A stretch of 39,899 nt of DNA, from positions 1 to 39,899 of IMG/VR virus record IMGVR_UViG_3300044695_003256; one strand, given 5' to 3'. Of the stretch, positions 13,007 to 22,119 are shown piece after piece. Every line of letters starts with the position of its first letter. The first letter of the stretch is position 1. This DNA comes from a virus. The position numbers and the translations under genes are program-made. Below the pieces are notes generated by a model. That model was not told where the DNA came from, searched no databases, and saw only the letters and a list, made by a program, of their open reading frames with translations.

Positions 13007-15106
13007 ATAAAAGTAATTTAAGCGGTACTAATAATAATTTATCAGTGTACAAAACTGGAGAAGTAAGATTTGGATATTTTTCACCAGGTCCTGATTGGGT
13101 TAAAGCAGACGGTTCTTTAATCACAAATAATAGTAAATTATCTAGTTTATTACAACAATATTTTCCTAGTTCTATAACCTGGACAACCCAAACCCCAAAC
13201 TTTGGGACAAGTACTATTAACTCCGTTGCCTATGGAAATAGCCTGTGGGTTGCAGGTGGCAATGGTGGACAAATAAGAACCTCAACAGATGCAATAACCT
13301 GGACAACCCGAACCTCAAACTTTGGGACAAGTACTATTTACTCCGTTGCCTATAAAAATAACCTATGGGTTGCAGGTGGTGTAGGTGGAAGAATAAGAAC
13401 TTCAACAGATGCAATAACCTGGACAACCCGAACCTCAAACTTTGGGTCAAGTACTATTTACTCCGTTGCCTATGGAAATAACCTGTGGGTTGTAGGTGGT
13501 GATGGTGGACAAATAAGAACTTCAACAGATGCAATAACTTGGACAACCCGAACCTCAAACTTTGGGTCAAGTACTATTTACTCCGTTGCCTATGGAAATG
13601 ATTTGTGGGTTGCTGGTGGTTCAACTGGGGAATTAAGAACTTCAACAGATGCAATAACCTGGACAACCCGAACCTCAAACTTTGGGACAACTATTATTGT
13701 CTCCGTTGCCTATGGAAATAGCCTGTGGGTTGCAGGTGGTCGGTCTGGACAAATAAGAACCTCAACAGATGCCACAACCTGGACAACCCAAACCTCAAAC
13801 TTTGGGACAAGTGATATTAACTACGTTGTCTATGAAAATAACCTGTGGGTTGCTGTTGGCGATGTTGGACAAATAAGAACCTCAACAAATACCACAACCT
13901 GGACAACCCAAACCTCAAACTTTGGGGTAGGTAGTATTAACTCCGTTGCCTATGGAAATAACCTGTGGGTTGCAGTTGGTTCAAGTGGGTTATTAAGAAC
14001 TTCTGATTTTACGAAAGTTACTATTCCATTTTTAAAAATAGGACCTATTTTTGGGTGGATTAAAAAATGAACAATGGTAATTTTAAAGGTACTAAAAATA
14101 CAAATAAATACCGTTTTGGTGATGTAATATTTAGATTAACAGAATTAGGATCTCCTGGTCCTGGTTGGATTAGATCAGATATTGTTTATAGTGATACTGA
14201 TCCAAGAATAAAATCTTTTAAAAATTATAAAGATTTTGAATCACTACATATTTGGACAACCCGAGACTCAGGATTTCTATCAAATGGTATTATTTACTCC
14301 GTTGCCTATGGAAATAACCTGTGGGTTGCAGTTGGTTCAAGTGGGGCATTAAGAACTTCAACAGATGCAATAACTTGGACAACCCGAACCTCAAACTTTG
14401 GGACAAGTAATATTTTCTCCGTTGCCTATGGAAATAGCCTGTGGGTTGCAGGTAGCAATGGTGGACAAATAAGAACCTCAACAGATGCCATAACCTGGAC
14501 AACACAAACCTCAAACTTTGGGACAACTCAGATTAACTCCGTTGCCTATGGAAATAACCTGTGGGTTGCAGGTGGCAATGGTGGACAAATAAGAACCTCA
14601 ACAGATGCCACAACCTGGACAACCCGAACCTCAAACTTTGGGACAAGTGATATTAACTACGTTGCCTATGGAGATAATTTGTGGGTTGCTGTTGGTACTG
14701 CGGCATTAAGAACTTCAACAGATGGAACAACCTGGACAACCCGAACCTCAAACTTTTCAGGATCAATTTACTCCGTTGCCTATGGAAATAACCTGTGGGT
14801 TGCAGGTGGTTCAAATGGGTCATTAAGAACTTCAACAGATGCAATAACCTGGACAACCCGAACCTCAAACTTTGGGACAACTGATCTTTATTCCGTTGCC
14901 TATGGAAATAACATGTGGGTTGTGGGTGGTGCTGGTGTTGGACAATTAAGAACTTCAACAGATGGAACAACCTGGACAACTCAAACCTCAAATTTTTTTC
15001 AAAGTAATTTAAACCCTGGTTTAGCGTATATTAACTCCGTTGCCTATGGAGATAATTTGTGGGTTGCTGCTGGTAATGTTGGACAATTAAGAACATCAAC
15101 ATTAAC
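12113..15106 (+). repeat. Array of 21 propeller-blade repeats in three genes
   Basis: About 120-nt units, seven in each of three adjacent genes (roughly 12113-12950, 13181-14010, 14250-15106). Units keep the words ACCTGGACAAC, TCCGTTGCCTATGGA and AGAACTTCAACAGATGC almost unchanged, while the bases between (blade loops) vary. The unit-to-unit identity is high enough to support recombination within and between the genes. Confidence 0.9.
13003..14070 (+). CDS. Seven-bladed beta-propeller tail protein, copy 2
   Basis: 355 residues. The leader contains a 'FGYFSPGPDWVKADGSLI' segment, resembling a phage tail-collar motif (GWLxxDG), then seven WTT(Q/R)TSNFG blades and a C-terminal tail (PFLKIGPIFGWIKK). 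ATGA overlaps with the copies on both sides, so the three are co-translated. Blade loops differ from copy 1, while core strands are nearly identical. Confidence 0.8.
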   Translation: MNKSNLSGTNNNLSVYKTGEVRFGYFSPGPDWVKADGSLITNNSKLSSLLQQYFPSSITWTTQTPNFGTSTINSVAYGNSLWVAGGNGGQIRTSTDAITWTTRTSNFGTSTIYSVAYKNNLWVAGGVGGRIRTSTDAITWTTRTSNFGSSTIYSVAYGNNLWVVGGDGGQIRTSTDAITWTTRTSNFGSSTIYSVAYGNDLWVAGGSTGELRTSTDAITWTTRTSNFGTTIIVSVAYGNSLWVAGGRSGQIRTSTDATTWTTQTSNFGTSDINYVVYENNLWVAVGDVGQIRTSTNTTTWTTQTSNFGVGSINSVAYGNNLWVAVGSSGLLRTSDFTKVTIPFLKIGPIFGWIKK

Positions 15107-15164
15107 TAGACAATCTCCAGTAATTCCAGCATTTAATAAATATACTCCTTGGATTAAAACTTAA
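14067..15164 (+). CDS. Seven-bladed beta-propeller tail protein, copy 3
   Basis: 365 residues. The leader has 'RFGDVIFRLTELGSPGPGWI' with a P-G-W-I-R-S-D collar-like motif as in copy 2. Seven blades follow, the last with an insertion (FFQSNLNPGLAYINSVAYG). Ends PAFNKYTPWIKT, like the C-termini of copies 1 and 2 (...GFTK, ...GWIKK). Followed by a strong promoter. Confidence 0.8.
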   Translation: MNNGNFKGTKNTNKYRFGDVIFRLTELGSPGPGWIRSDIVYSDTDPRIKSFKNYKDFESLHIWTTRDSGFLSNGIIYSVAYGNNLWVAVGSSGALRTSTDAITWTTRTSNFGTSNIFSVAYGNSLWVAGSNGGQIRTSTDAITWTTQTSNFGTTQINSVAYGNNLWVAGGNGGQIRTSTDATTWTTRTSNFGTSDINYVAYGDNLWVAVGTAALRTSTDGTTWTTRTSNFSGSIYSVAYGNNLWVAGGSNGSLRTSTDAITWTTRTSNFGTTDLYSVAYGNNMWVVGGAGVGQLRTSTDGTTWTTQTSNFFQSNLNPGLAYINSVAYGDNLWVAAGNVGQLRTSTLTRQSPVIPAFNKYTPWIKT

Positions 15165-15166
15165 TA

Positions 15167-15195
15167 TTGACAATATAACAGCATAATGATATAAT
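15167..15195 (+). promoter_or_regulatory. Perfect-consensus promoter before the glycosyltransferases
   Basis: TTGACA, 17-nt spacer ending TGA, TATAAT: both boxes perfect, plus extended -10. Followed by AGAAAGG and the ATG at 15215. Confidence 0.85.
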
Positions 15196-15214
15196 TTTAT
15201 AAAAGAAAGGTTAT

Positions 15215-15913
15215 ATGAAACCACATTTTAATGTTGTTTTTGCTACCCCTGGAAAAGGGATGCTGCCAGGTTATGTTAGAAGTTTACTTAAAACTGTAAA
15301 AATATTAGAAAATGAAAACTTGTCGTGGAATTATATGACTGAATACTCTTCTTTAGTTTCTCACGCTAGAGAAAAAACAATTGGTGGCACTGGATCTCAA
15401 GATCCATCCAATACCCATCCTGGTCATGGAGAATTTACATATGACAAAATTATGTGGATTGACTCAGACATATCTTGGGAACCAATAGATTTTTTCAGAC
15501 TTTATAATTCAGATAAACAAATAATTTCTGGGTGTTATCAAATAGAAGATAATACAGCAACAGTTTATATGGAACCGCTTGGTCCAGCAATGCCAGCAAA
15601 AGAATTAATTAAATTAGACAAACCTTTTAAAACATTTGGGGTTGGGTTTGGATTTTTATGTGTAAAATCTGGTGTGTTTGAAAACATGAAAAGACCCTGG
15701 TTTTCTCAAGAAGAAATAGAAGTTAAAAATAAAGATACTGGTGAAATTGAATATAAGTTTCCATTAATGGGTGAAGATCTATCATGGTGTAATAAGGTAC
15801 AAAAAATGGGTATGGATATATGGGTAGACCCCTTAGTGAGGGTACATCATCATAAACAAATTATTCTTGACTGGACAAATGTAGATGTTGATTGGTCTAA
15901 TAAGTTAGGGTAA
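15215..15913 (+). CDS. GT-A type glycosyltransferase-like protein
   Basis: 232 residues. IMWIDSDISWEP (about 79-90) carries a DxD-type motif (D83, D85) for metal-nucleotide-sugar binding; GEDLSWCNKVQKMG (186-199) fits the acidic/acceptor region, and HHHK at 211 the late His. The fold class is that of glycosyltransferase family 2-like proteins, common in phages. Substrate unknown. It may sugar-modify virion proteins or host surface. Start has AGAAAGG at 8 nt; 1-base gap to the next gene. Confidence 0.75.
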   Translation: MKPHFNVVFATPGKGMLPGYVRSLLKTVKILENENLSWNYMTEYSSLVSHAREKTIGGTGSQDPSNTHPGHGEFTYDKIMWIDSDISWEPIDFFRLYNSDKQIISGCYQIEDNTATVYMEPLGPAMPAKELIKLDKPFKTFGVGFGFLCVKSGVFENMKRPWFSQEEIEVKNKDTGEIEYKFPLMGEDLSWCNKVQKMGMDIWVDPLVRVHHHKQIILDWTNVDVDWSNKLG

Positions 15914-15914
15914 T

Positions 15915-16634
15915 ATGAAAATACAATTTGAACCTTTTAATAAAGATACAGAATTATTTTTTAACTGTCCAAAACCAGCAAATCAAGTAATACCAAAATG
16001 GTATAAAGATATGCCTATTCATATGGACAATGATAAAGAAGACGGTTTGTCAAAAGATACTAATGTAACTAGTAATTTAACACTTAAGGGATGTTCTCCA
16101 TTTTTAGATGCAATAACTTCTGGGTATATATTTGAACTACCTTTTGATTTAGAATTTAGAAGAAATGATAAAGGTATGATTAATATTAGATGGGCTACTA
16201 ATATAGATTTTATCTCTACCCATACCCCAGAACAAGCACCTGGAATACCAGAACCGTTTGGTGGAAACGAAACTTTATTGAAATGGATTCCTGGATGGAG
16301 AGTAATTACACCTCCTGGATATAGTTCTTTCTTTACACATCCAGTAAATAGACACGATCTTCCATTTAGAACATTTTCTGGTGTAGTTGATACTGATCTA
16401 TACGAACTTGGGGTTCAACTTCCTTTTCAACTTCTTAACACTATAGAAAAAGATATTTTTATACTTGAACAGGGAACTCCAATATGCCAAGTTATTCCTT
16501 TTAAAAGAGATGACTGGGATAGCGAAAAAGTACCTTTTAATGAAGATGATAATAAAAAGAATATTTTTAAACTTAAATCTAAACTAGTTAGGTCCTACAA
16601 AACTCAGTTTTGGAAAAAGAAAAACTATATATAA
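15915..16634 (+). CDS. Conserved phage protein (DUF6065-like)
   Basis: 239 residues. Segments IPKWYKDMP, LKGCSPFLDAITSGY, RVITPPGYSSFFTHPVNR and GVVDTDLYELGVQLPFQL follow a pattern I recall as a DUF6065-type phage family, often beside glycosyltransferases. No catalytic function is established. Beta-rich and cupin/jelly-roll-like in layout (inference). Starts 2 nt after the previous stop, so co-translated. Confidence 0.55.
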   Translation: MKIQFEPFNKDTELFFNCPKPANQVIPKWYKDMPIHMDNDKEDGLSKDTNVTSNLTLKGCSPFLDAITSGYIFELPFDLEFRRNDKGMINIRWATNIDFISTHTPEQAPGIPEPFGGNETLLKWIPGWRVITPPGYSSFFTHPVNRHDLPFRTFSGVVDTDLYELGVQLPFQLLNTIEKDIFILEQGTPICQVIPFKRDDWDSEKVPFNEDDNKKNIFKLKSKLVRSYKTQFWKKKNYI

Positions 16635-16642
16635 GGAATAGA

Positions 16643-17605
16643 ATGTCTGAATTTTTACAAAAACCAGTTAAAAACATAAAGAAAGATAGTTATATGCCAG
16701 CAATGGGCGGTAGTGAAATACTTAGACAAGGACTATATAAACATACAAACATATCTAAACATAAAGATATAAATATTATACTTTCTACCCCTTCTTATGA
16801 AAATGTTAAATTTACTAAAAAAAATATATTGTGGCAACATTTAAGTTATAGTGATTCATCATTAGGTCTATTAAAAGATCCAGGGTTTTTAAAATCTATT
16901 GATTCTTGGGTGTATGTTTCAAATTGGCAAATAGAAAAGTTTAGATATATTTATCAAATACCTGTTCATAATGCGTACGTTATTAAAAATGCTATTGAGC
17001 CTATTGAATTTATTAGTAAGCCTAAAGGGGATAAGTTAAAACTTATTTATACCTCTACCCCATTTAGAGGACTGGGTATTTTATTAGACGTTATGAGTTT
17101 ATTAGATAGAGACGATATAGAACTAGACGTTTATTCATCAAATGATATTTACGGATCTGACTATGCGGATCATACAGGAAATGTATATGATGAAATATTT
17201 AAAAAAGCAAAGAATACTAAGAATGTTAATTACAAAGGATATGCTAGTAATGAATATGTTAAAAAGGCTTTACAAGAATCACATATTTTTGCATACCCAA
17301 GTATTTTTGAAGAAACCTGTTGCCTAGCAATGATTGAGGCTGGTGCTGCTGGCTGTGATATGGTAACCACAAATATTGGTGCACTATACGAAACTGGCTC
17401 AGAGTATGCCAAATTAGTCCCAATACAGGCTACTGAGCAGGATATAGTGGCATCTTATGCAGAGGCATTGAATGAAACTATAGATAATTATTGGGGTATA
17501 AAAAATCAAGAAAAACTAAAAGAACAATCTGACTTTTACAACAAATACTATAATTGGGAAGATAAAGCAAAGGAATGGAATAGGCTTTTCGACAAAATGT
17601 CATAG
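16643..17605 (+). CDS. GT-B (family 4-like) glycosyltransferase
   Basis: 320 residues. The frame opens at 16610, but the ATG at 16643 has AAGGA 6 nt upstream and sits 8 nt after the preceding stop, so it is preferred. GT4-like features: YTSTPFRGLGILLDV (start of the C-terminal Rossmann half), then SHIFAYPSIFEETCCLAMIE, the E-x7-E nucleotide-sugar motif, and GAAGCDMVTT. N-terminal half binds the acceptor in this family. Substrate unknown. Confidence 0.8.
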   Translation: MSEFLQKPVKNIKKDSYMPAMGGSEILRQGLYKHTNISKHKDINIILSTPSYENVKFTKKNILWQHLSYSDSSLGLLKDPGFLKSIDSWVYVSNWQIEKFRYIYQIPVHNAYVIKNAIEPIEFISKPKGDKLKLIYTSTPFRGLGILLDVMSLLDRDDIELDVYSSNDIYGSDYADHTGNVYDEIFKKAKNTKNVNYKGYASNEYVKKALQESHIFAYPSIFEETCCLAMIEAGAAGCDMVTTNIGALYETGSEYAKLVPIQATEQDIVASYAEALNETIDNYWGIKNQEKLKEQSDFYNKYYNWEDKAKEWNRLFDKMS

Positions 17606-17611
17606 CCTTAA

Positions 17612-17620
17612 TGCTATAAT
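17612..17620 (+). promoter_or_regulatory. Extended -10 promoter (TGCTATAAT)
   Basis: TGC-TATAAT in the short gap after the glycosyltransferase; poor -35. A transcript would start near 17627, then AAGGGTGAAC precedes the ATG at 17642. Confidence 0.5.
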
Positions 17621-17641
17621 AAATAAGGGTGAACTTATTTA

Positions 17642-18565
17642 ATGGCAACTAAGATCCAACTTCGAAGAGGATTGTCCTCATCTTGGACTTTTGAAAACCC
17701 TGTTCTTTCTAGCGGTGAAATAGGTCTAGAAACAGATACTAATAAACTTAAAATTGGTGACGGTATAACTTTATGGAATAGTTTAAATTATTTTGCTATT
17801 CCTTTTATAAATTCAGCATCATCAAGTATTATTGCTTATATTGATAGTGAGATAGGTAGTATTATAGATGCTTCTCCTGCTACCCTCGATACCCTGAATG
17901 AATTAGCAGCAGCAATTAATGACGATCCAAACTTCTTTACTAATATTACAAATAGTATTGTTACAGCATCCGCTGCAGCCTATGCCACAGCCTCTGCAAA
18001 CACCGTAGAACAGATAAATGCTGCCTCAGCAATCTTTTTAACACCAGCAGGAGCATCTGCTCAATTTATACCTCAAAACGCCACTGGTAATGAATATATT
18101 CAAGACACAGTAGCACCACTTTTTGTTCACGGTTTTCATACAAACTTAACAGCATCTTATGATGATACAAATAATAGAATTAGACTTAATGCTGCAGCAG
18201 GTGGAGATCTTGCCCTATCCTCAGATTTAGAAATTATACCACTTGATGATCTTCAACCACTTTTTGACGGTAAAGAAAATAGATTTTTACCAACTTATCA
18301 AAGTGCAAGTGTAGCAATTACAAATCCTTTAAAACTTATGATTTCAATTAATGGTATAATACAATCAGTAGACTTTCCTGAAACTGTCTGGCAGTCAATG
18401 ATGCCAAGAAGAGGATTTAGGATAGATAACGAAGGATATATAGCGTTCGCAGAGCCAGTTCCAATCGGAGCAACTTTCGATGCTAGAATATTAGCAGGAC
18501 CATCTACCACAACAAGAACGAGAATATATCCGTTTAAAGCAATAGATATATCCTTGGGAGGATAA
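17642..18565 (+). CDS. Tail fibre with tropism-determinant-like N-terminal domain
   Basis: 307 residues. N-terminus MATKIQLRRGLSSSWTFENP, VLSSGEIGLETDTNKLKIGD, then 'TLWNSLNYF' is the widespread fibre attachment domain also seen at the N-terminus of the Bordetella phage Mtd protein. The middle is Ala/Ser-rich and the block NATGNEYIQDTVAPLFVHGF matches 9448-11493. C-terminal beta domain ends IYPFKAIDISLGG. No variable repeat of a diversity-generating retroelement was seen. Confidence 0.8.
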   Translation: MATKIQLRRGLSSSWTFENPVLSSGEIGLETDTNKLKIGDGITLWNSLNYFAIPFINSASSSIIAYIDSEIGSIIDASPATLDTLNELAAAINDDPNFFTNITNSIVTASAAAYATASANTVEQINAASAIFLTPAGASAQFIPQNATGNEYIQDTVAPLFVHGFHTNLTASYDDTNNRIRLNAAAGGDLALSSDLEIIPLDDLQPLFDGKENRFLPTYQSASVAITNPLKLMISINGIIQSVDFPETVWQSMMPRRGFRIDNEGYIAFAEPVPIGATFDARILAGPSTTTRTRIYPFKAIDISLGG

Positions 18566-18572
18566 AAAAAAT

Positions 18573-21500
18573 ATGTCAAGAAAAGTGTTAGAAAGATTAG
18601 ATTATACTTTCAACCCAGCAACAAGAACTATTGTTATTAACAGTAAATTTATTCCCAGGGAAAAATTAGCATTAATTACTAACGTAACCACTAATCAAGT
18701 TATATACAACTTTTCAGACCCATCATTAAAAGCAACTGCTTATACTAATAATATTAACTCGGCAATGGTAGAAACAACAACTATTGTTTTAAATTATAAT
18801 ACTACCTCTATGGCTTCTACCGATAAATTACAAATAATTGTCGATCAAAATGAAGAAATATTTACTCCTTCAGAAGCATTCCTTGATCCAACTAATAAAC
18901 TTAGAACAACTACACCACAAGCACTTATTGATACCGATTTTGAATATGGTACACAGATTACTAAGTGGGAAAACTTAGCAATGATTAATCAAAGACCTTT
19001 TGCTTTCCCTTCATCTATTCAAATACCTAACATTACATCTATGACAATGCTTGCCAACGCTAAAGTAGTCACAGTTGTTCTTGGCTCTGGAACATTTCCA
19101 GCAAATGGTACAGCAATATATGTTCAGGATACATTCTTATCTATTGCAAATGGAAACTTTACGATTGAAACTGGTGGAGGTACTGCTTCAGCCACATACA
19201 CTGCTCGTGCAGCAAACTCTACAGGTGTAACTGCAATTTTTGATAGTAATAAAACCGCAATTTTTCAAGGATCACAATATTCAAGTGCAAGAATAGGTTT
19301 AGCACCAACTATGTCTTACTCAGGAACTCAAATTACTGTAACAACAACAGTTCCTCATGGATTATCTATTGGAAATGAAATTGTTGTAATTGGAACAACT
19401 GCTAGCACAAACGCACCAAATGGTTCTTTTATAGTAACAACAATTATTAGCCCAACACAATTTAGATATTATACCGCTGCTGCTCCAACTGGAACTTTGG
19501 TTGCAACATCAGCATTTATTTATAATCTACCTCAAGGTCAAGTTCTACATAGACCTTTTGATGGTGGAGTAATTTTTTCTTCAAACTCAAGTTCAAATTA
19601 TGAGCAAATGATTCGCCAAACTCGCCGTTATTTCCGTTACCAATCAGGTAAAGGTATTCAAGCAAGTTCTGGAACAATATTAAAACCAAATCTTCAATTA
19701 GATTCAATCACATCAGTTGGATCATTAGTAACTGTTCAAACAAAAGAGAAGCATAACATTCTTCCAGGCACAACAATCATTATTAGTGGTGTTACCGACC
19801 CAGCCTATAATGGAACATTTGTTGTTAATTCTGTAACAGGATTTAATACATTTCAATATACAGCATTATCAATTCCTGCTTCTGGAATCGGCTCTGGTCC
19901 ATACTATGCAGCAATTGATTCTTGGTACGGAGCAGCAAACTCACTAGGAATATTTGATGATCAAAATGGTTTATTTTTTGAATTTGACGGAAGAACCTTG
20001 TATGCAGTAAAAAGATCTTCTACTTTTCAACTAGCGGGTAGAGTTAGCGTCACTAACGGTTCAAACACTGTATCACAAACTGTTGCAGCATTTCCAACAA
20101 TACTTGCAAAACAATTATCACCAGGTGATTTCATTGTTATCCGTGGTCAGTCATATAAAGTGCAAGATATTGCATCAGATACTTCTATGACAATTAGTCC
20201 TTCATACAGAGGAGCAACTGCCTCACATGTAATTGTTTCTAAAACGGTAGATACAAAAGTTCCTCAATCACAATTTAATTTAGATAAATGTGATGGAACT
20301 GGTCCTTCTGGATACAATTTAGATTTAACTAAAATGCAAATGTTTTATATAGATTATTCTTGGTACGGTGCTGGATTTGTTCGTTGGGGACTTAGAGGTC
20401 CAAATGGAAACGTATTTTATGTTCACAAACAAGTAAATAATAATGTTAATAACGAAGCATATATGCGTTCTGGTAACTTACCAGCACGTTACGAATCAAT
20501 CACATTTCCATATGTAACAACAATTACATCAAGCGTTGGTGCATCTGATACCGTTCTTCCTGTAACAAGTACTTCTGGATTTCCACCAAGTGGAACATTA
20601 TGTATCAGAGATGCTTCTAAATATGAATATGTTAACTATACAGGATTGTCCGCAAGTGCATTTAGTGGTTTAACTAGAGCACAAGCAGGTATAACAACTG
20701 CTGTAACTGTAACAATTACAAGTGGCACTAATAGTGGTACTGTTGTAAGTGCTTCTGGTATTCAGATTGGTCAAAGAGTTGTAAGTGCATCATTTCCTGA
20801 AGGAACTTTTGTAACAAATATTGTTGGAACAACTTTAACATTTAGTAATGCAGCAACAGGAAGCAATCCTGGAGATGTGTTATTCCCACCAATGGGTGCA
20901 ACAACTGGTCAATCATTTACTTTTTCAGCAACAGCACCAGTTGCAGTTGAACAAGCATTCCCAACTTATGCACCAACTATATCTCATTGGGGTACATCTG
21001 TAATTATGGATGGAAGATTTGACGATGATAAATCTCTTGTATTTACTTATGGTCAAACAGGATTTACTGGTGTGCCAGCAACTCAAACCAGAGCATTGTT
21101 TTCAATTCGTGTAGCACCTTCTATTGATCAAGGAACTGTTGGTGCTTTTGGAGCAAGAGAACTTATTAATAGAATGCAGTTAGTTCTTCGTGCCCTAGAT
21201 ATTACAACCAATACTGCTAACTCAAATCTTTTAATTACTGCAGTGCTAAATGGAACACCTTCTTCAACCACAAACTGGACAAATGCTGTAAATAACGTAA
21301 CAACAGTTCAAAACTCAAGTCTTGCTCAAATTGCAAACTATGCAGGAGGAAGTACAACTATTTCTGGTGGTGAGATAACTGCTGGTTTCTTCGTAGGATC
21401 AGGTGCTAACAGCGTTGATCTTAACCCTGTTCGTGATCTAGGTAACTCTATTTTGGGTGGCGGTGGAGCAACATCCAACGTAAACATCTACCCAGATGGT

Positions 21501-21593
21501 CCAGACACATTAACAATTGCCGTAACTAACCTAAGCCCATCTGCTTCTGCATCTGTGCTTGGACGTCTATCCTGGACTGAAGCACAGGCATAG
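18573..21593 (+). CDS. Large tail/baseplate-type structural protein
   Basis: 1006 residues, beta-rich. Contains at least two copies of an Ig-like unit with 'HGL..GNEI..I' and 'HNILPGTTIIISGVTDPAYN', then 'YNGTFVV...F.YT', seen in virion structural proteins. 'FYIDYSWYGAGFVRWGLRGP' (near 590) is a motif I recall from baseplate-associated proteins of marine phages. Ends with a large domain terminating GRLSWTEAQA. Shine-Dalgarno GGGAGG. Exact position in the virion is unknown. Confidence 0.7.
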   Translation: MSRKVLERLDYTFNPATRTIVINSKFIPREKLALITNVTTNQVIYNFSDPSLKATAYTNNINSAMVETTTIVLNYNTTSMASTDKLQIIVDQNEEIFTPSEAFLDPTNKLRTTTPQALIDTDFEYGTQITKWENLAMINQRPFAFPSSIQIPNITSMTMLANAKVVTVVLGSGTFPANGTAIYVQDTFLSIANGNFTIETGGGTASATYTARAANSTGVTAIFDSNKTAIFQGSQYSSARIGLAPTMSYSGTQITVTTTVPHGLSIGNEIVVIGTTASTNAPNGSFIVTTIISPTQFRYYTAAAPTGTLVATSAFIYNLPQGQVLHRPFDGGVIFSSNSSSNYEQMIRQTRRYFRYQSGKGIQASSGTILKPNLQLDSITSVGSLVTVQTKEKHNILPGTTIIISGVTDPAYNGTFVVNSVTGFNTFQYTALSIPASGIGSGPYYAAIDSWYGAANSLGIFDDQNGLFFEFDGRTLYAVKRSSTFQLAGRVSVTNGSNTVSQTVAAFPTILAKQLSPGDFIVIRGQSYKVQDIASDTSMTISPSYRGATASHVIVSKTVDTKVPQSQFNLDKCDGTGPSGYNLDLTKMQMFYIDYSWYGAGFVRWGLRGPNGNVFYVHKQVNNNVNNEAYMRSGNLPARYESITFPYVTTITSSVGASDTVLPVTSTSGFPPSGTLCIRDASKYEYVNYTGLSASAFSGLTRAQAGITTAVTVTITSGTNSGTVVSASGIQIGQRVVSASFPEGTFVTNIVGTTLTFSNAATGSNPGDVLFPPMGATTGQSFTFSATAPVAVEQAFPTYAPTISHWGTSVIMDGRFDDDKSLVFTYGQTGFTGVPATQTRALFSIRVAPSIDQGTVGAFGARELINRMQLVLRALDITTNTANSNLLITAVLNGTPSSTTNWTNAVNNVTTVQNSSLAQIANYAGGSTTISGGEITAGFFVGSGANSVDLNPVRDLGNSILGGGGATSNVNIYPDGPDTLTIAVTNLSPSASASVLGRLSWTEAQA

Positions 21594-21601
21594 GAGGCAT
21601 T

Positions 21602-21781
21602 ATGCCATTAGATTACTCAACGCATAATGACCCAGAGAACCCATTTGAGGTTTCTTCAATTAGAATTAGTCAGTTTGGTGGTACTGTTAAGGGATTAGCA
21701 GAGCCGCTAGTAGATCAGGATGCCGCTACAAAAACTTATGTAGATAACATGGTTCATCCTTTTTTATTGATGGGGGCATAA
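21602..21781 (+). CDS. Short fibre-associated protein
   Basis: 59 residues: MPLDYSTHNDPENPFEVSSI, RISQFGGTVKGLAEPLVDQD, then 'AATKTYVDNM'. The 'GLAEPLVDQDAATKTYVD' motif is a recurrent fibre/chaperone-linker motif in phage tail fibres (usually 'GLAxPxxDxDAATKxYVD'). Here it makes up a stand-alone gene. AGGAGGC before the ATG. Abuts the next gene. Confidence 0.65.
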   Translation: MPLDYSTHNDPENPFEVSSIRISQFGGTVKGLAEPLVDQDAATKTYVDNMVHPFLLMGA

Positions 21782-22117
21782 ATGGCTGTAAATTATAGAA
21801 TTTTAGGACAAGCAAATACTGCTGGTGCTATCACAACTTATAACACAATTGCTGGTCCAGTTGCTACTGGAAGATCTTGGATTGTTTCAACAATTGTAGT
21901 ATGTAATCAAACAGCAAGTGCTCAAACTTATAGACTTGCAGTATCTGGATCAACAGCACCTTCTTCATCTGAATTTATAGTTTTTGGTTCTACAGTGCCT
22001 GCAAATGATACAGTGACACTGACACTAGGTATTACAATGCAGGCTGGTAAATATATAATGGCATCTGGAACAAATAGTGCTATATCTGTATCTGTTTTTG
22101 GAACAGAAATAAGTTAA
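21782..22117 (+). CDS. Small beta-sandwich virion protein, paralogue of 26742-27059
   Basis: 111 residues: 'YRILGQANTAGAITTYNTIA', 'IVSTIVVCNQTASAQTYRLA', and 'NDTVTLTLGITMQAGKYIMA'. Same layout as 26742-27059 (T-N-I-V-V-A-N-Q, then P-A-x-D-S-V). Probable oligomeric decoration or fibre-tip protein. Function unproven. Start abuts the upstream stop. Confidence 0.65.
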   Translation: MAVNYRILGQANTAGAITTYNTIAGPVATGRSWIVSTIVVCNQTASAQTYRLAVSGSTAPSSSEFIVFGSTVPANDTVTLTLGITMQAGKYIMASGTNSAISVSVFGTEIS

Positions 22118-22119
22118 CA

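Noticed and set aside
12081-14991. Minus-strand frames in the propeller genes with repeated RFVLSRL-like text
   Set aside because: They are the reverse complement of the blade repeats, so the protein repeats are automatic.
17642-18565. Diversity-generating retroelement suggested by the Mtd-like N-domain
   Set aside because: No reverse transcriptase or template/variable repeat pair is visible, and the N-domain is common in ordinary fibres.
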